A DNA stretch of 64,000 nucleotides from Ceratotherium simum simum (Eukaryota; Chordata; Mammalia; Perissodactyla; Rhinocerotidae). The notes below the pieces were generated by a model, which was not told the DNA's origin, did not search any database, and saw nothing but the letters and a program-made list of their open reading frames with translations. The stretch spans positions 3,156,785 to 3,220,784 of the forward strand of contig NW_004454262.1 in NCBI RefSeq assembly GCF_000283155.1, read 5' to 3'. A program made the position numbers and the translations under genes. Of this stretch, positions 23,065 to 34,545 are shown piece by piece (position 1 is the first letter of the stretch; each line of letters begins with the position of its first letter).

Positions 23065-23560
23065 GAGTGTGTTAGTATAAGGTCCTATGAGAAGCAGATG
23101 TCAAGACAGAATTAAAAGTATAATGACTTATTAGGGGAAACTCCCGTGTGAGAGAAAACAGGCAAGGATCTGGACAAAGATGGGAGAGGCATGAGGCCAC
23201 AAAGCAAGTCTGATCCTGTGTGAGGAAGAGAAGGAAGGAAGGTTGGATGGAAATGTCCTAGACTGCCTTGCAGTCTAAGCAAAGTTTAACATGTCTGTTT
23301 GGGTGTTCTTGAGCCAAAGTTGTTCATTAGAGGAGCCCTGTCTCTCCTGGCAGAGGCCTGCCTTAGTATCCCTGCTGTGCTAACTTATTGGCTGGAGACA
23401 TGGCCTTGGCAAACACCATGACGGGTTTCAGAGCCCAGCAGTTGGGGTCCTTGGGTACAGGTGCTCCTTGTACTGAAGATTTGTGAGGTACTTCTTGACT
23501 TGTGCCTAAGTTCTCTTCACCAGTGGGAGTTCTCTTCTAGTGGAGCAGGCTTGCTAGAAT
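23065..23560 (+). repeat. Old dispersed repeat, copy B
   Basis: Same family and orientation as the block at 21,125-22,200, from shared phrases in the same order (GAAGCAGATGTCAAGACAGA, CTTGAGCCAAAGTTG, TTATTGGCTGGAGACATGGC). It has no insertion. The two copies are about 1 kb apart. Confidence 0.6.
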
Positions 23561-24224
23561 ACTATTTGTAGGAGGGACTAAACAGTCTTGTGAAGAGGAA
23601 TTCAAACTAAAGGAAGAGATGATCAGGCCCAATGAGCTGAGTATTGACACAAAACTTTACTTGTGATGGGGGAACAATTCTGAGTAGGACCTCCTGCCTA
23701 GCCTTGACTCTGCCTCCTGGCCAAGTCCCATGGAGGGGCAAGGAGGGTAGAAAGCTATAAGTAACAACCAAAATAGCCGCTTCAAGTAAAATTCCTGAAA
23801 GACACAGGAAGCACTGTTCTCATATTCTTCTAATAGAGTTTAACACGAAAAGAGAGAGATACTCTTCCCACTTGTGTCTCAAAATCCTAAACAATATCTG
23901 ATATGCAGGGCCTGGTGGGAAGTGGTGGTAGAAGTGGGAAGCTGCAGTGCTGCCCAGGGAGGATTGCATCCCGCAGACAGGGAGCAGCGTCAGAACAGTA
24001 GAAGGAGTCTGGAAGGAAGAGAGAGAGAGAAGAGAGAAAGAGGAAACTAACTAACTCATGAGAGACTCCTAGATGGACCACATGTGGTATTCCCTGGAAC
24101 TCTCAGATAGTTGTGGCTGGGTGTGTGTGTGGGGAGTTCTGGGAGGCCAGTTGGGTAACTAACTACTTTTATTTAGAACTGGAGTCATTTTTGGATATTG
24201 CTCAAGCAGTCGATATAAGTTATG

Positions 24225-24530
24225 CTGGGCAAAGTTGTGCTGCAATAACAAATAACCCCTAAACACAATGGTTAAAACAACAAAAGTTTACTTGCTTATA
24301 ATTTCATAGTGGGTTGGCTAAGAGCTTTGTTCCGCATCATTGCCTCTTCACTCCTGGACCCAGTCTAATAGAATGGTCTTTTTCTGGAACACTGCTGGTG
24401 ACCTGGCAGAGGGGGAAGAGAAAGGACACGATGAAGTGCAATTTGCCTGGAAGTGATGCACATCACACATCATCGACCAAAACAAGTCACGTGACCGCAC
24501 CTGCAGTCCATGGAGTGAGTAGTGTTGTCC
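24225..24530 (-). repeat. Old interspersed repeat
   Basis: GCTGCAATAACAAATAACCC, TAAAACAACAAAAGTTTACT and GGAAGTGATGCACATCAC are typical of an old mammalian dispersed element related in style to that at 7,935. The plus and minus frames across it (24,314-24,730 and 24,348-24,599) are not considered genes. Confidence 0.45.
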
Positions 24531-24724
24531 CTCCACAGGGTGCAGAGAACACTGATAAATTAATAAGGTCTCCCACAGCCCCTCCTTTGGGGGCTCCACC
24601 TCAGCTGTTTTCAGGCTTCAGGGCATTGATAACAGGAGGTAAAAGGAGGCAGTTCTGCAAATTACTTCCAGGCATTTCTCTCTTCCTCTGCTACGTAAGC
24701 ACAATTATGCTAAGCTTATTTTCA

Positions 24725-25055
24725 CTTTAGGTATGTTGCTCTAGCTGTTGTCTCTTCCTAGAAAATTTCTCTCTCAGATGTTTGCAAGACTAGCTTTCTC
24801 TTGTCATTTAGTTATCAGCTTAAAAGTCACCTCCTCAGAAGTGTCTTTCCTGATCACCTAATCTACATGACCCTGGTTCTCCTCCCCTACTGGCTCTCCT
24901 TTTCATTTTACCATCTTCTATTTTCTTTGTGGCACTATGTCAATCAGAAAACTTACTCTATCTGATAATTTTGGTTTACTGCTTATTTATTCATTGTTTG
25001 TATTCTCTCACTAGGACATAAGCTTCATATTTACTACTCTATGCTATTTTTGCCA
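24725..25055 (+). repeat. L2 LINE, 3' end
   Basis: GCTTAAAAGTCACCTCCTCA and GAAGTGTCTTTCCTGATCAC, then a CTTATTTATTCATTGTTTGT and CACTAGGACATAAGCTTCAT ending, follow the L2 3' end in order. Confidence 0.8.
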
Positions 25056-26785
25056 GCCAAATTCACAGGCTTTTATGATGGGGTAGAAAGAGATTGGACT
25101 AGTGGTGGAAGGAAAGGGGAAAGGGAACAAAAGCCAAAGCCTGCATGAATGGGGTGGGTGCCAAGAAGACCTGGGACACAGAGTTGAGAGAAGGAGCTTT
25201 ATAGAGTGAGCATTTCTGAAGGGCCCAAGATGTGCAAAAATAAGAGGAAAGAGAATAGGACTTTTAGAGCAGTGCTATTGAGTGTTCATCTTCCTTGAGA
25301 GACTCAAGAAAAGGTTAAATTGCTCTTTAATTATTTTGATTACTGTAATGTGTGTTTTTGATCATGACACCTGTGTAAAAAGTAGCCTGCATTTCCATAA
25401 CCCAAGAGCTAGGCGTTGGTAGAACATGGTCCTCTGCTGAAATTCTGGTTGTGTGTATCACCATTCATAAAGGTAGTCCCTAGAATAACCCAGAACAACT
25501 TTTGGGTCTCTATAACTGGGCAAGGGTTTGAGGATTCCAGAACAACCCTTCACTCAGGCTGCCAATGTGGCCAGAACAGCACTCAGCACATGATGGGCAC
25601 TGAAGAAATGTCAGCTCCTGGGGAAGCTGCAGTGTTCATGAGCCAGGTAGGGAGAGGGTGGTATTGGCGGACACTCTCCTCCGTTCCCTCAATATTAGGT
25701 CAATGGGGAAATACTGGAGAGAGAGAGAGAGGGAGAGAGAGAGGGAGAGAGAGTCAGAGAGAACACTTTTATTTCTTGGACTTGTCCTTTTGGGAGAGTA
25801 CAGTGAGAAGAGAACATTCTAGAAAATGACTGTTTGTTGAAATAAGGACAGAAGACCTAGCAGTACTCTTCACTACCTTTTTAACTTGTGAAGTCACAGG
25901 TTAATATGCCAGCCTATGAATTGTGAGTTTACCAGGGCGTTTCAGTAGTTAAGTGCTAAGTAAAATGCCTTGAAGGTCTACAAATGGGATATTTAAGAGA
26001 GGGCCTGGCTGAATAGATAGATCTCAGCCTGACTGCCTGATGATGAGGGAGCATCTGCCTTGGCAGATGGTCGGGGGAAGAGTGTTCCAAGTCCTTGATG
26101 ACAGCATCTCATTATTTGAGATTAAACCTCTAAGGACCAAAACTTCTTGGTTCCCCATTGGTGTTTCTTGTTGGAATGGCCTAAAGAAGAGGGGTTTTGT
26201 CTAACCTACTTAAGCCCCAGCACACTTTTCCAAGTGATCTTGACCAGGGATGGCACATGCACACCATATATAGACACTTATAGACTACTTTTCAATAAGG
26301 AAATTGGGGTTGGGGGTGACAAATTCTGATACAGTTTTAAAGATATGAGTGGGCATGAAAAGAACATGAAAATAAACATAACATGTTGAATAGCTGAAGG
26401 AAAATTTTACTTTAAATTCTTTTTGCATAATAGCAAATCCTCAAGACATCCCTAGAATTAAGTATTTTTGTCAATTATTTAGTAAGTGTCTAATTTGCTC
26501 TTGCTAGGAAAGAAAATTACATGGTTGTTCCTAAATTATTAAACAATATTTTGATGGCATTGACAGAGCAAGTAGCAAGGTATTGACTGTCACCCTGCTA
26601 TGGGAAAACTCTAGTGCAGCTCTGTTTTACTTGCTACGTGAAATTGAAGAGAAAAAAAGTCATTAACTCCTGTGAACTACATCTGCAAACTTGGAGGAAA
26701 AGTCATGCATAAAGTTCATTGTCCTTTATCAGACAAAGTGGAAAAGACTACAAACTAATTCTTTTAAGAAATGTCTAAACAAACT
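25056..26785. other. Unique, non-genic stretch
   Basis: No exon or transposon recognised apart from the GA microsatellite at 25,711-25,752. The plus-strand frame at 25,416-25,829 runs through that microsatellite and has no protein-family features. Confidence 0.4.
25711..25752. repeat. (GA)n microsatellite
   Basis: GAGAGAGAGAGA units with GGGA interruptions. Confidence 0.9.
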
Positions 26786-26802
26786 TCAAAACTGAAATCT
26801 GA

Positions 26803-26998
26803 GGGGCTGGCCTGGTGGCATAGTGGTTAAGTTCTCACACTCCGCTGCGGGGCGCTGGGGTTCCCAGGTTTGGATCCCTGGTGCGGACCTACACACTGCT
26901 CGTTAAGCCATGTTGTGGTGGCATCCCACATACAAAATGGAGGAGGACTGGCACAGATGTTGGCTCAGGGCTGATCTTCCTCACTAGAAAAAAAAACA
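26803..26998 (+). mobile_element. ERE SINE, single tail module
   Basis: Plus-strand ERE: GGGCTGGCCTGGTGGCATAG, GTGGTTAAGTTCTCACACTC, B-box GGTTTGGATCC and tail CAGATGTTGGCTCAGGGC. The flanking repeats AAAACTGAAATCTGA (26,788-26,802) and AAACCTGAAATCTGA (26,999-27,013) differ at one base. Confidence 0.93.
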
Positions 26999-27524
26999 AA
27001 ACCTGAAATCTGATTATTGTTCCAAGTTCCGTTGTTATGGCTTCTGCAAAGAAATTTAGTTTGGTGGTAAGATCTTACTTAAGGTTTTCTTTATGGGGTC
27101 TCATAATCCAGCCTATCATTTTTGCCTTTGTAAATTCATCTCTATATCCCTCTCAACACCTAGGACAGTGAATAAATGAATGATCTTTCTGGAAAGTTTT
27201 TCTTAAGGTTGCCTTCCTTGCTGCATTCTCTAAGGAAGATGAATTTGGGGAGAAGAGAAAGAGAGATATTGAGATTACTGCTAAATCTTGAAATTAACTG
27301 TCTTTTGACTCAATGAACTGCTCCAGCAGTTTAGTTTGGACTGCTGTATGCCTTATCAAGTTAGTCTCCTCTGGGTCAGGGACCTTCAGTGCTCAATGGG
27401 TGAGGAGACATGAGATTTGGGGAGAACTTTTGACCAAAAACTGGAAGACTGAATCCTATTCCTCTTGGTATTGAGGGCCAGAAGTGTTATCTGATATAGC
27501 CTATCAAAATAGATGAACATTTAT

Positions 27525-27765
27525 TAAGAGAAAGGTGATTGTTTTATGGAACACCAGCCAAGTACCTGTAATGTGCTAGGTACTTATGTCATTGGTTCTC
27601 ACATCAACCCTGTGAGATGGTTACTATTTCAGCCCCACTTCATGAGGAAGTTGGGGACTTCAAGAGACCCAATAACTTGTTCAAACTTTCACAGGTAGAG
27701 AGGGGAATGGTGGATGAGGGAGCTTGGATTTGAACCTATTATCTTTAACTTCGAATCACACTATG
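27525..27765 (-). repeat. MIR SINE, minus strand
   Basis: GTGCTAGGTACTTATGTCAT, CAACCCTGTGAGATGGTTAC, ACTTCATGAGGAAGTTGGGG and CTTGGATTTGAACCTATTAT follow the MIR consensus in reverse order. Confidence 0.75.
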
Positions 27766-27769
27766 ATAC

Positions 27770-28770
27770 CTTAAAAGGGCCTAGTAAGAGAAGTGGTCAC
27801 TTCATTTGAGGAGCTCACAGTATAGTTGGAAAGACAAGGTGTATGCATATGGAGAAGGGTCCAAAGTGCAGGGGTAGGGGTAAAGGTGTATTGAGTATCT
27901 ACCATGAATCAGAGGTCTTTTGAATCAAGACCACTGAGATGGCTAACGGCCCAGGAAGTTAGGCTAAGCAGGCTTAAGTAATTTTCCTAAGAGTCTCCCA
28001 ATAAGATCTTGATCCCAGCTCTGTTTGATTCCAAATCTTATGCCTCCCTATTGCTTCATGCTTCCACTTAGAGCAAAGACCTCCAAAAAATATTGTCAAG
28101 GAAAAATGGATGTCAGTGTGCCTGGTAAGTGCTGTTGAAATAGAAGGAAGGGAAAGGACACTGTGAGCTGGGTCCATTAGGAAAGGCAGAACTATATGAG
28201 CCAAAGTAGAGGTGGGAGTGATGTGGCAGGGGTGGGCCAGGCCTGGAATTCAGCACTGATGCCAGTGGCATAACTATGCTTTCCACAGCTGAGAAAACAT
28301 CTCAGAATTGGGGTGTGTGTGTGTATGTGTGTGTGTGCGTTTGTATGTGTATAGACTTTGGTGCACATAGAGTGGGCTCTGTGGCAGCCCTGCTTTACAG
28401 CTCTCTAGTGGCTTCTATGACCCCCAGCCATCTGAGTGTGGTCAAGACAAAGGAAGGATGGGCAAGTGGATGGGTTCTCCTCATGGAGTTCCAGGTTCTC
28501 TGCTGTTCTGCCTGTGCTCATCTTTTAGGGGCTTACATTTTTGAAACCCTCACAAACCAATGCTTAAGATGAAACATGCCAGACCATAAAATGTGATTCA
28601 AGTAAATCAGTGACTTTTTCAGAGGACATATATGAATACTACTTAAGAGTGGGCAAGGGCTTTCTCCAGAAACATCTTTTTACCTTACTAGCCCTAAAAC
28701 TTCCACATTCTCACTGTATAGTTTGGGAAAAATAAGCAAGAATTCTCTCCTCTTAGAATGTTCAAAGAGA
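27770..28770. other. Non-genic stretch with a TG microsatellite
   Basis: A (TG)n tract lies at 28,313-28,350. The plus-strand frame at 28,276-28,572 owes its Val/Cys-rich start to that repeat. Nothing else recognisable. Confidence 0.45.
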
Positions 28771-28775
28771 CTTTT

Positions 28776-29024
28776 TTTTTTTCTTTTCTTTGGTGAGGAA
28801 GATTAGCCCTGAGCTAACATCTGTTGCTAATCCTCCTCTGTTTGCTGAGGAAGATTAGCTCTGAGCTAACATTCATGCCCATCTTCCTCTAGTCTACATG
28901 TAGGAGCCGCCACAGTGTGGCTTGATGAGCGGTGCGTAGGTCTGCGCCCGGGATCTGAACCTGCGAACCCCAGGCCTCCAAAGCAGAGGGTGCAAACTTA
29001 ACCACTATGCCACCGGGCTGGCCC
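28776..29024 (-). mobile_element. ERE SINE with doubled tail module
   Basis: Minus-strand ERE with two tandem copies of the GATTAG-CTGAGCTAACAT tail module (plus-strand GAGCTAACATCTGTTGCTAA and GAGCTAACATTCATGCCCAT). The imperfect TSDs TTCAAAGAGACTTTT (from 28,761) and CTCAAGGAGACTCTTTT (from 29,025) suggest an older insertion than the 5025 or 21,486 copies. Confidence 0.9.
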
Positions 29025-29044
29025 CTCAAGGAGACTCTTTTGAA

Positions 29045-29625
29045 TTAGTTGCAGGTATATCTTGAATACATTCTCTCCCTTTCAACATGGTTTCAAGGCT
29101 TGTTTGCTTCAGGTTATCTGCGTATAAACAAAGGAAATGCCCAACCACTGTTATTTAAGCTCTGTCAACAAACATTATTAGTCCATTGAGAATTTTGGCA
29201 TCAAATTGCCTTAGAGCTGAAAAAGTCAGAAGGGATCTAATCACTGTGTTGGGTAATCATTTATGTTTCAAAATTGATCATGTTTGGAGACCCCATAGGA
29301 TTTACTTCAAATATCTCTTCGTCAATGCATATACAAATGCCACATCTTCATTGTATGTGTGTATGGAAACACCTCTTCTTCGTTGTGTCTGCAAAAGGGC
29401 ATACCAGGAGTTCTGAGGACATGATCTACAATCTTCCCAATTATCTGTGGTTTAGAAAAGTCCTGTATTTTGTAGCAGACCCTAGAATTCTGGAGCCAGT
29501 GGATGGCCCAGCTAAAGAATCCAGGTTTCCAGCTTTCTTATTCAGTATTCCAGTCCCTACATTTTGCTGTGACAAGGCTGGATATGTTTCTGGTGTATGG
29601 AAGGGTGATGGTCTAAAGTAGAAAT
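29045..29625. other. Unique, non-genic stretch
   Basis: Several short overlapping frames exist on both strands, but none shows domain features or splice context. Confidence 0.4.
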
Positions 29626-29632
29626 AAAAGAG

Positions 29633-29907
29633 GGGCCGGCCTGGTGGCATAGCAGTTAAGATTGCATGCTCTGCTTCAGTGGCCTGGGGTTTGCCGGTTC
29701 GGATCCTGGGCATGGACCTATGCACTGCTCATCAAGCCATGCTGGCGGGGTGTCCCACATAGAGCAACTAGAAGGATGTACAACTACGACATACAACTAT
29801 CTACTGGGGCTTTGGGGGGAAAAAAGGAAAAATGGAGGAAGATTGGCCACAGATGTTAGCTCAGGGCCGATCTACCTCAAAAAAAAAAAATTACTTAAAA
29901 AAAAAAG
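29633..29907 (+). mobile_element. ERE SINE with both tail modules (composite form)
   Basis: Plus-strand ERE: GGGGCCGGCCTGGTGGCATA, B-box GGTTCGGATCC. After the body it carries first the CAACTAGAAGGATGTACAAC...CTATCTACTGGGGCTTTGGGG module, as in the 5025 and 21,486 copies. Then comes GATTGGCCACAGATGTTAGC with TCAGGGC, as in the other copies. It ends in A-rich sequence interrupted by TTACTT. The TSD is short or blurred by the A-rich target (AAAAGAG on both sides). Confidence 0.9.
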
Positions 29908-29919
29908 AAAAGAGAGATG

Positions 29920-32780
29920 TTTAGCAGCTGATATTTAAGATCCTTGTATGAAAGTGGACATATTTGGGTGTAATCAATTGTAATGCCAACTTCAATCTTC
30001 ATTTACTTGGGGAAAGATTTCAGGGATTGTGGTCTTAATTTCAGTTGAAACTATTCTTTCATGTCTGGAGGGGGCTGGATTTTGACAGTTCTCTTTCCAT
30101 TTGTTCAGAAATCTTATTTTTATTTTACAATAGTCTTAATATCTGCAACCATGCAAGAGAATAAACATGATTATTGTGTGTTACTAGGACATATTGGTGT
30201 TTAATGTGACTTTTCTCCTCCTGTCTGCAAGCAAAGGGGAGGAAACTTTCTCATATAACTTTGTTTAGTTGTCTAATTTATTTATTTAGTTTTACAATAA
30301 TCTGCACTTTTTTAAAGTGTGAAGATTCATGTGATCACAATTGTACCCTGGGGTCACTAATTCAGGTACCTAAGCAAAGGTGCCTAAGGCCTCAGGCTGC
30401 TCTAGCAAGTTGAAATATGGGAATTGGATGCCCTATGTTGGACTGCTGGCTGGCGTGCCATCCGTTGGGTGCTGGCATCTTGTTTCTTCTCTAAGGTCCT
30501 TTTTCTCTCTGAACAATGAATATTATCAACATGAGCTATTGTCCAGAGGGTGAGCAGTTAAGCTAGGATAACAAGGAGCTCTTGGGGGCATCTGGAGCAC
30601 CAGCGCCTACTCAGCAATTTTGAAGCTTTTCTTTTTTAAATGCAGGTTTCAAGATAATCTCCCGCCATCTCAATTTACTCCTGAGTAAGAGGATTCTGAT
30701 GAAGTCACCATGGGTGATGAGGCTCAGCCCCGCGGCCCTCTCCCTCAGAGAGAGTTTCTGCTGCCTGGTTGTTAGCTATGCGACTGCTGTTTTTGTCTTT
30801 GGGATCTGCAGCGAAAGGCGCTCCAAGAAGGAGGTGAGCTTCACCTTGGCAATTCCTCTCCCAGCAAAATGAATAGAAACATCTGATGTCATGACCCCAC
30901 TCCTGTTCCACACATTCAGCGTGTTTGACACTGTTAGCAGCCGTAGTGCAGGCCCAGAGTACATCAGCAAGTAGATTAAAATGTCCTTTTGCACTGAGAG
31001 ATGAGGCCTGTGTCTTGGTGGACAGGGGCAAGGCCACGAAGCTTCAGCGGAGATGCTGCAGAAGCAGTCCTTCAGAGGGAGGGTGTCTGTGGATACATGA
31101 ATTATTGACATATTCAGTGGGTTTTGTCTTCCTTTAATTTCCCTGTCCCATTCCAAAAAGCTAGCCAGGAATCTGTGCTGCCTTGCCCTCAGAATAGAAA
31201 GCTTGGTTGTTGGGAAACCACCCCTTTTCCTTGTGTTGGTTTTTGCAATGATGAGCTTATTGAGGAGACTCCAGGAGGAGAGAGAGGTGCATGCCTTTTA
31301 GGGATGATGGCAGAAAGCAGGGAGGAGAGGGAAACCTGATCCTTGGCACTGGAACTCCAAGGTTGGCAAGGTTTTCTGTGCCCGAGTGAAATAGAACCAC
31401 CTGCCTACAAATGACTGTGCAAGCTATCGGTGGTGACTAGTATGGACAGAAGAACAGAAGGGCATCCCTGAACATCTGCTCTGTCAAAGCTCAAAGCTCC
31501 TGGGAATTTTCATCGCCCTGGGGATGGAGAAACATTCCTAATGAGGACTGATGACCTCAAAATCGGACTTAATTTGATTGAAAGGAAATAGCTAGTGATA
31601 TTTCCACGTATTAGAGTCTGTGGAATGAAATTCATCCCTGCCACAAATCTAACTGCGTAAGTCAGGGAAGGCCCCGAAGACGGAGGACATCAGCACAAAC
31701 GAAGAGCTGAAACTCGCCTCTTGAAAAAGTGTTTAGTTGAAGAAACCTAACAGACAGAAGTGAGAGGAGTGTTACTTTATATATGACAAAGACATTACCT
31801 TGTCATTAATACTGCAGGTCACTGCTTTGGGGGCAAAATCCTTGTTTTATTTTAAGATTTTTAGTAGGGTTTATTCTGTGGCTTAGAAAACTCAGGAGAG
31901 TCGGGCCTTCCAGACAAATGCATTTGCCTTCACGAAACACATTTGCAATAGCTCTCCGACAATGGCCTGGAGACTACTCCCAATTCACACTGGACTTTAA
32001 AAAAATATTTTTTTATCCTGTTTTGAAAATGGACCAGGTTTAGGGCACTAATTCACATAGCTACCACACCCACTCTTTCTGCCCAGGGAGTGAGGAGAAT
32101 GAATGGGTCAATCAGCTGACATATTTCCATCCAATTTCAAGGATAGAATGTGTTCATTTTCTGACTAATGGCATGTCATTTTGCAGAAGCCTTTGGTCGC
32201 GAATTAATCCTGGAATCAAAACAGATTTTCCGGGGAGCAATCTTCCATCAAGTATTGATTTTTTTACACTCATGGAGTCTGTACTCCCTAATTTAACCTG
32301 ACAATGATTCTGCACAATGGCCTGGGAGCACCTTGGCAGCTCGCTGAAGGAACTTTTACTGTCTTTTCTTTCTGCAAAGTAGAAGAGAAAAAAACCCACA
32401 CCAGCTAGCCCAGTCAGTCACTGGGGGACATTTATGACTTGATACTTCACTTCTGGTGATTTGGAATGGGCAGAAAGCTGCTTTCTAACTTTTAAAGCAG
32501 TGCTGGGAGAGAGAGCTTTGCCTTGCTGAGACTGTTCAAAGGAACATTTTTTTTTTAAACTGCCAATATTAAATAAATCTGTAATATATTGTTCAGTCAT
32601 GGCCAAGTTTTTCAAATGATGCCATCTTGCTGTGCCCACCAAACATGAGAATATGAGGAAGCGTTTTCCGAAGGGAAGCTTTTGCTTCTGAATTTCAATA
32701 AACTTTGCTGCCCTTTTTTCTCTCTGTTTTCTCAAAGGTGCTTTTGGATTCCAACACTCCCTGGTCCCTATCTGATATCT
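29920..32780. other. Unique, repeat-poor stretch
   Basis: About 2.9 kb with no clear transposon. The block 30,700-31,140 has overlapping minus-strand frames (30,705-31,037 and 30,776-31,156). I find no recognisable domain, and splice sites are not convincing, so no gene is called. It could be conserved non-coding DNA. Confidence 0.4.
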
Positions 32781-32784
32781 GTGA

Positions 32785-33075
32785 ACTCAACAAAGATTCT
32801 TGAGCTGTGCTGGGTTTTAAAAAAGGCCTTAAAGAGCTGAGTATGACATAGCCCCCTACTTCAAGGAGCTTAGGGTTTAGAAAGTGTGGATAAAACAAGC
32901 ACATTCCATCTATGGCAGAGAATATAAATTATGGTTGGCCCAGACATGGATCTGGGCCAACAGAGTGTTGGGAATTTTGAGCAAAGATGAGACCACACCT
33001 ATCTGGGGAAGATTGGAGAGAACTTTGTGGAGGAAAAGACGTTTGAGTTGGGCCTTGAAGGATGGAGTGTCATAG
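32785..33075 (-). repeat. L2 LINE fragment, minus strand
   Basis: ACTTCAAGGAGCTTAGGGTT and TTGGGCCTTGAAGGATGGAG in this order are the reverse complement of the L2 3' region (stop-rich, non-coding). The frame 32,884-33,075 is part of it. Confidence 0.65.
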
Positions 33076-33094
33076 ACTGTTAATAGATGCTTGC

Positions 33095-33385
33095 TGAATA
33101 TCTATGTGCTTCCTTACATTTCCTAGCTTCCCTTGCAAGTGGGTTGAGAACATGTGACCAGTTCTGACCAATGAACTATAAGTGGAAGAGACATGAGTCA
33201 CTTTTAGGTGGAGGCAATTGTCCCTCCTCTGTCTGCTGTCTTCCCCTGCCATAGTGACTGGATAGAGGTGAACCTAGCTCTTCAAGGCAAGGACTTGTGT
33301 AAGCAAAAGCTAAACTTTTACATTACAAAACCACCAAGAAATGTGGGTTTATTTGATATCACAGCATTAATTAGCTAAACTAATA
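33095..33385 (+). repeat. Old dispersed repeat, family not named (copy 2)
   Basis: Shares phrase order with 18,755-19,150: GTGGGTTGAGAACATGTGAC, CAGTTCTGACCAATGAACTA, TAAGTGGAAGAGACATGAG, and a TTACAAAACCA-like end. Same family, same orientation. Confidence 0.55.
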
Positions 33386-33774
33386 CAAATGGGTAGAATT
33401 AATTAATGATAAATGATGTCAAAATCCAGAGTGATGTAATTAAGAATGTTCATTCATAGATAAGAAGTTTGATGGACCCAGGAGCTCTGAGCTCATAAAA
33501 TGTAAGTGCTTAAGCAGCTCATAGAAACCAGTGGAAAGTTTTAAGTGAAGTGAATTATCTTATATGTACTGAGACATTGTTTGGGAAGAGAACATGTACA
33601 TTTATTACAGATGGAAAATAGAATCAATAAAGTAGCTGAATAATGCATTAAGCAGTCTTCGAGTCCCTGAGTTATAGGTATCTAATAGATTAGCGTGGTT
33701 TGGAAGTCATATCCTCTGCATTCAACATCTTTAACCTAAAGAAGGATAAAATTGTCATTAGTGCATTAATTTAA

Positions 33775-33935
33775 CAAGCACCTGGAGGGACAGGAGAAGT
33801 TAGAAGTAGAATTTTGGCCCTTGAAGAACTTACAGTCTGGTTGGGGAAGCAAGATTCCAAGCACTGTATGGAGTGATGACGGAAGGAAGTGACAAGTGAT
33901 CAGCGTGGAGAGTAGCAGGTCAGAGAAGCCTTTCT
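33775..33935 (-). repeat. L2 LINE fragment, minus strand
   Basis: CCCTTGAAGAACTTACAGTC followed by TGGTTGGGG and TCAGAGAAGCCTTTCTAGAA resembles the reverse L2 3' region. Confidence 0.6.
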
Positions 33936-34394
33936 AGAAGCTGAGAGCTGGGTCCCAGAGGAAGTGAGAGTTATAAATTGGTGGAGTGGAGGTGAACAAA
34001 TAGTCCCACTGGAGTGGGTGAAGGACCGAATGGCCTGAAGCTGCTGATGGATAGAACTCAGGGAGAGTTTGTGTGAAAGCAATCCCAGATGTCCTAATCA
34101 AAGAGGAAGGAGTGGATCTAAGTAAGAGAAGAGTGGGAAACTCTCTCCCCCAAGGTTTTCCCACTATTAGTTTTTTCTCACTGACCTGGAGATCTTACGA
34201 AATGTGACACGTTGTTGGCACGCTGCACTTTGAAGAGTGGCTATCCTGCCCATTAGGTTGAGCCTTCTTCCTTTTTCTCCATTAGTTATGCATCAGGTTG
34301 TTGTTGCCTGTTGCAGCCGAAAAATTACTCCATTAGGCCAACTACACATTTTAAACAACCAAAAAGATGGCCTTACCAACACATTGTGTTGCTT

Positions 34395-34545
34395 CCCAGT
34401 ACTGTGACCCTCATGAGCAGTAGTTTTTTATATGTAAAGCAAGAATTAAATTGAATGAGATAATTTATGTAGTGCATTTAGTATAGTATTGGCATATGGT
34501 AGATTCTTAATCATTGATGACATTATTATTACTAATCAATTTTTT
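34395..34545 (+). repeat. MIR SINE, 3' part
   Basis: TTGAATGAGATAATTTATGT and AGTATAGTATTGGCATATGG, ending in a TTATTATTACT run, fit the MIR 3' half. Confidence 0.7.

Noticed and set aside
25416..25829. 137-codon plus-strand frame with Arg/Glu-rich end
   Set aside because: The Arg/Glu run is the GA microsatellite; the remainder has no family similarity that I recognise.
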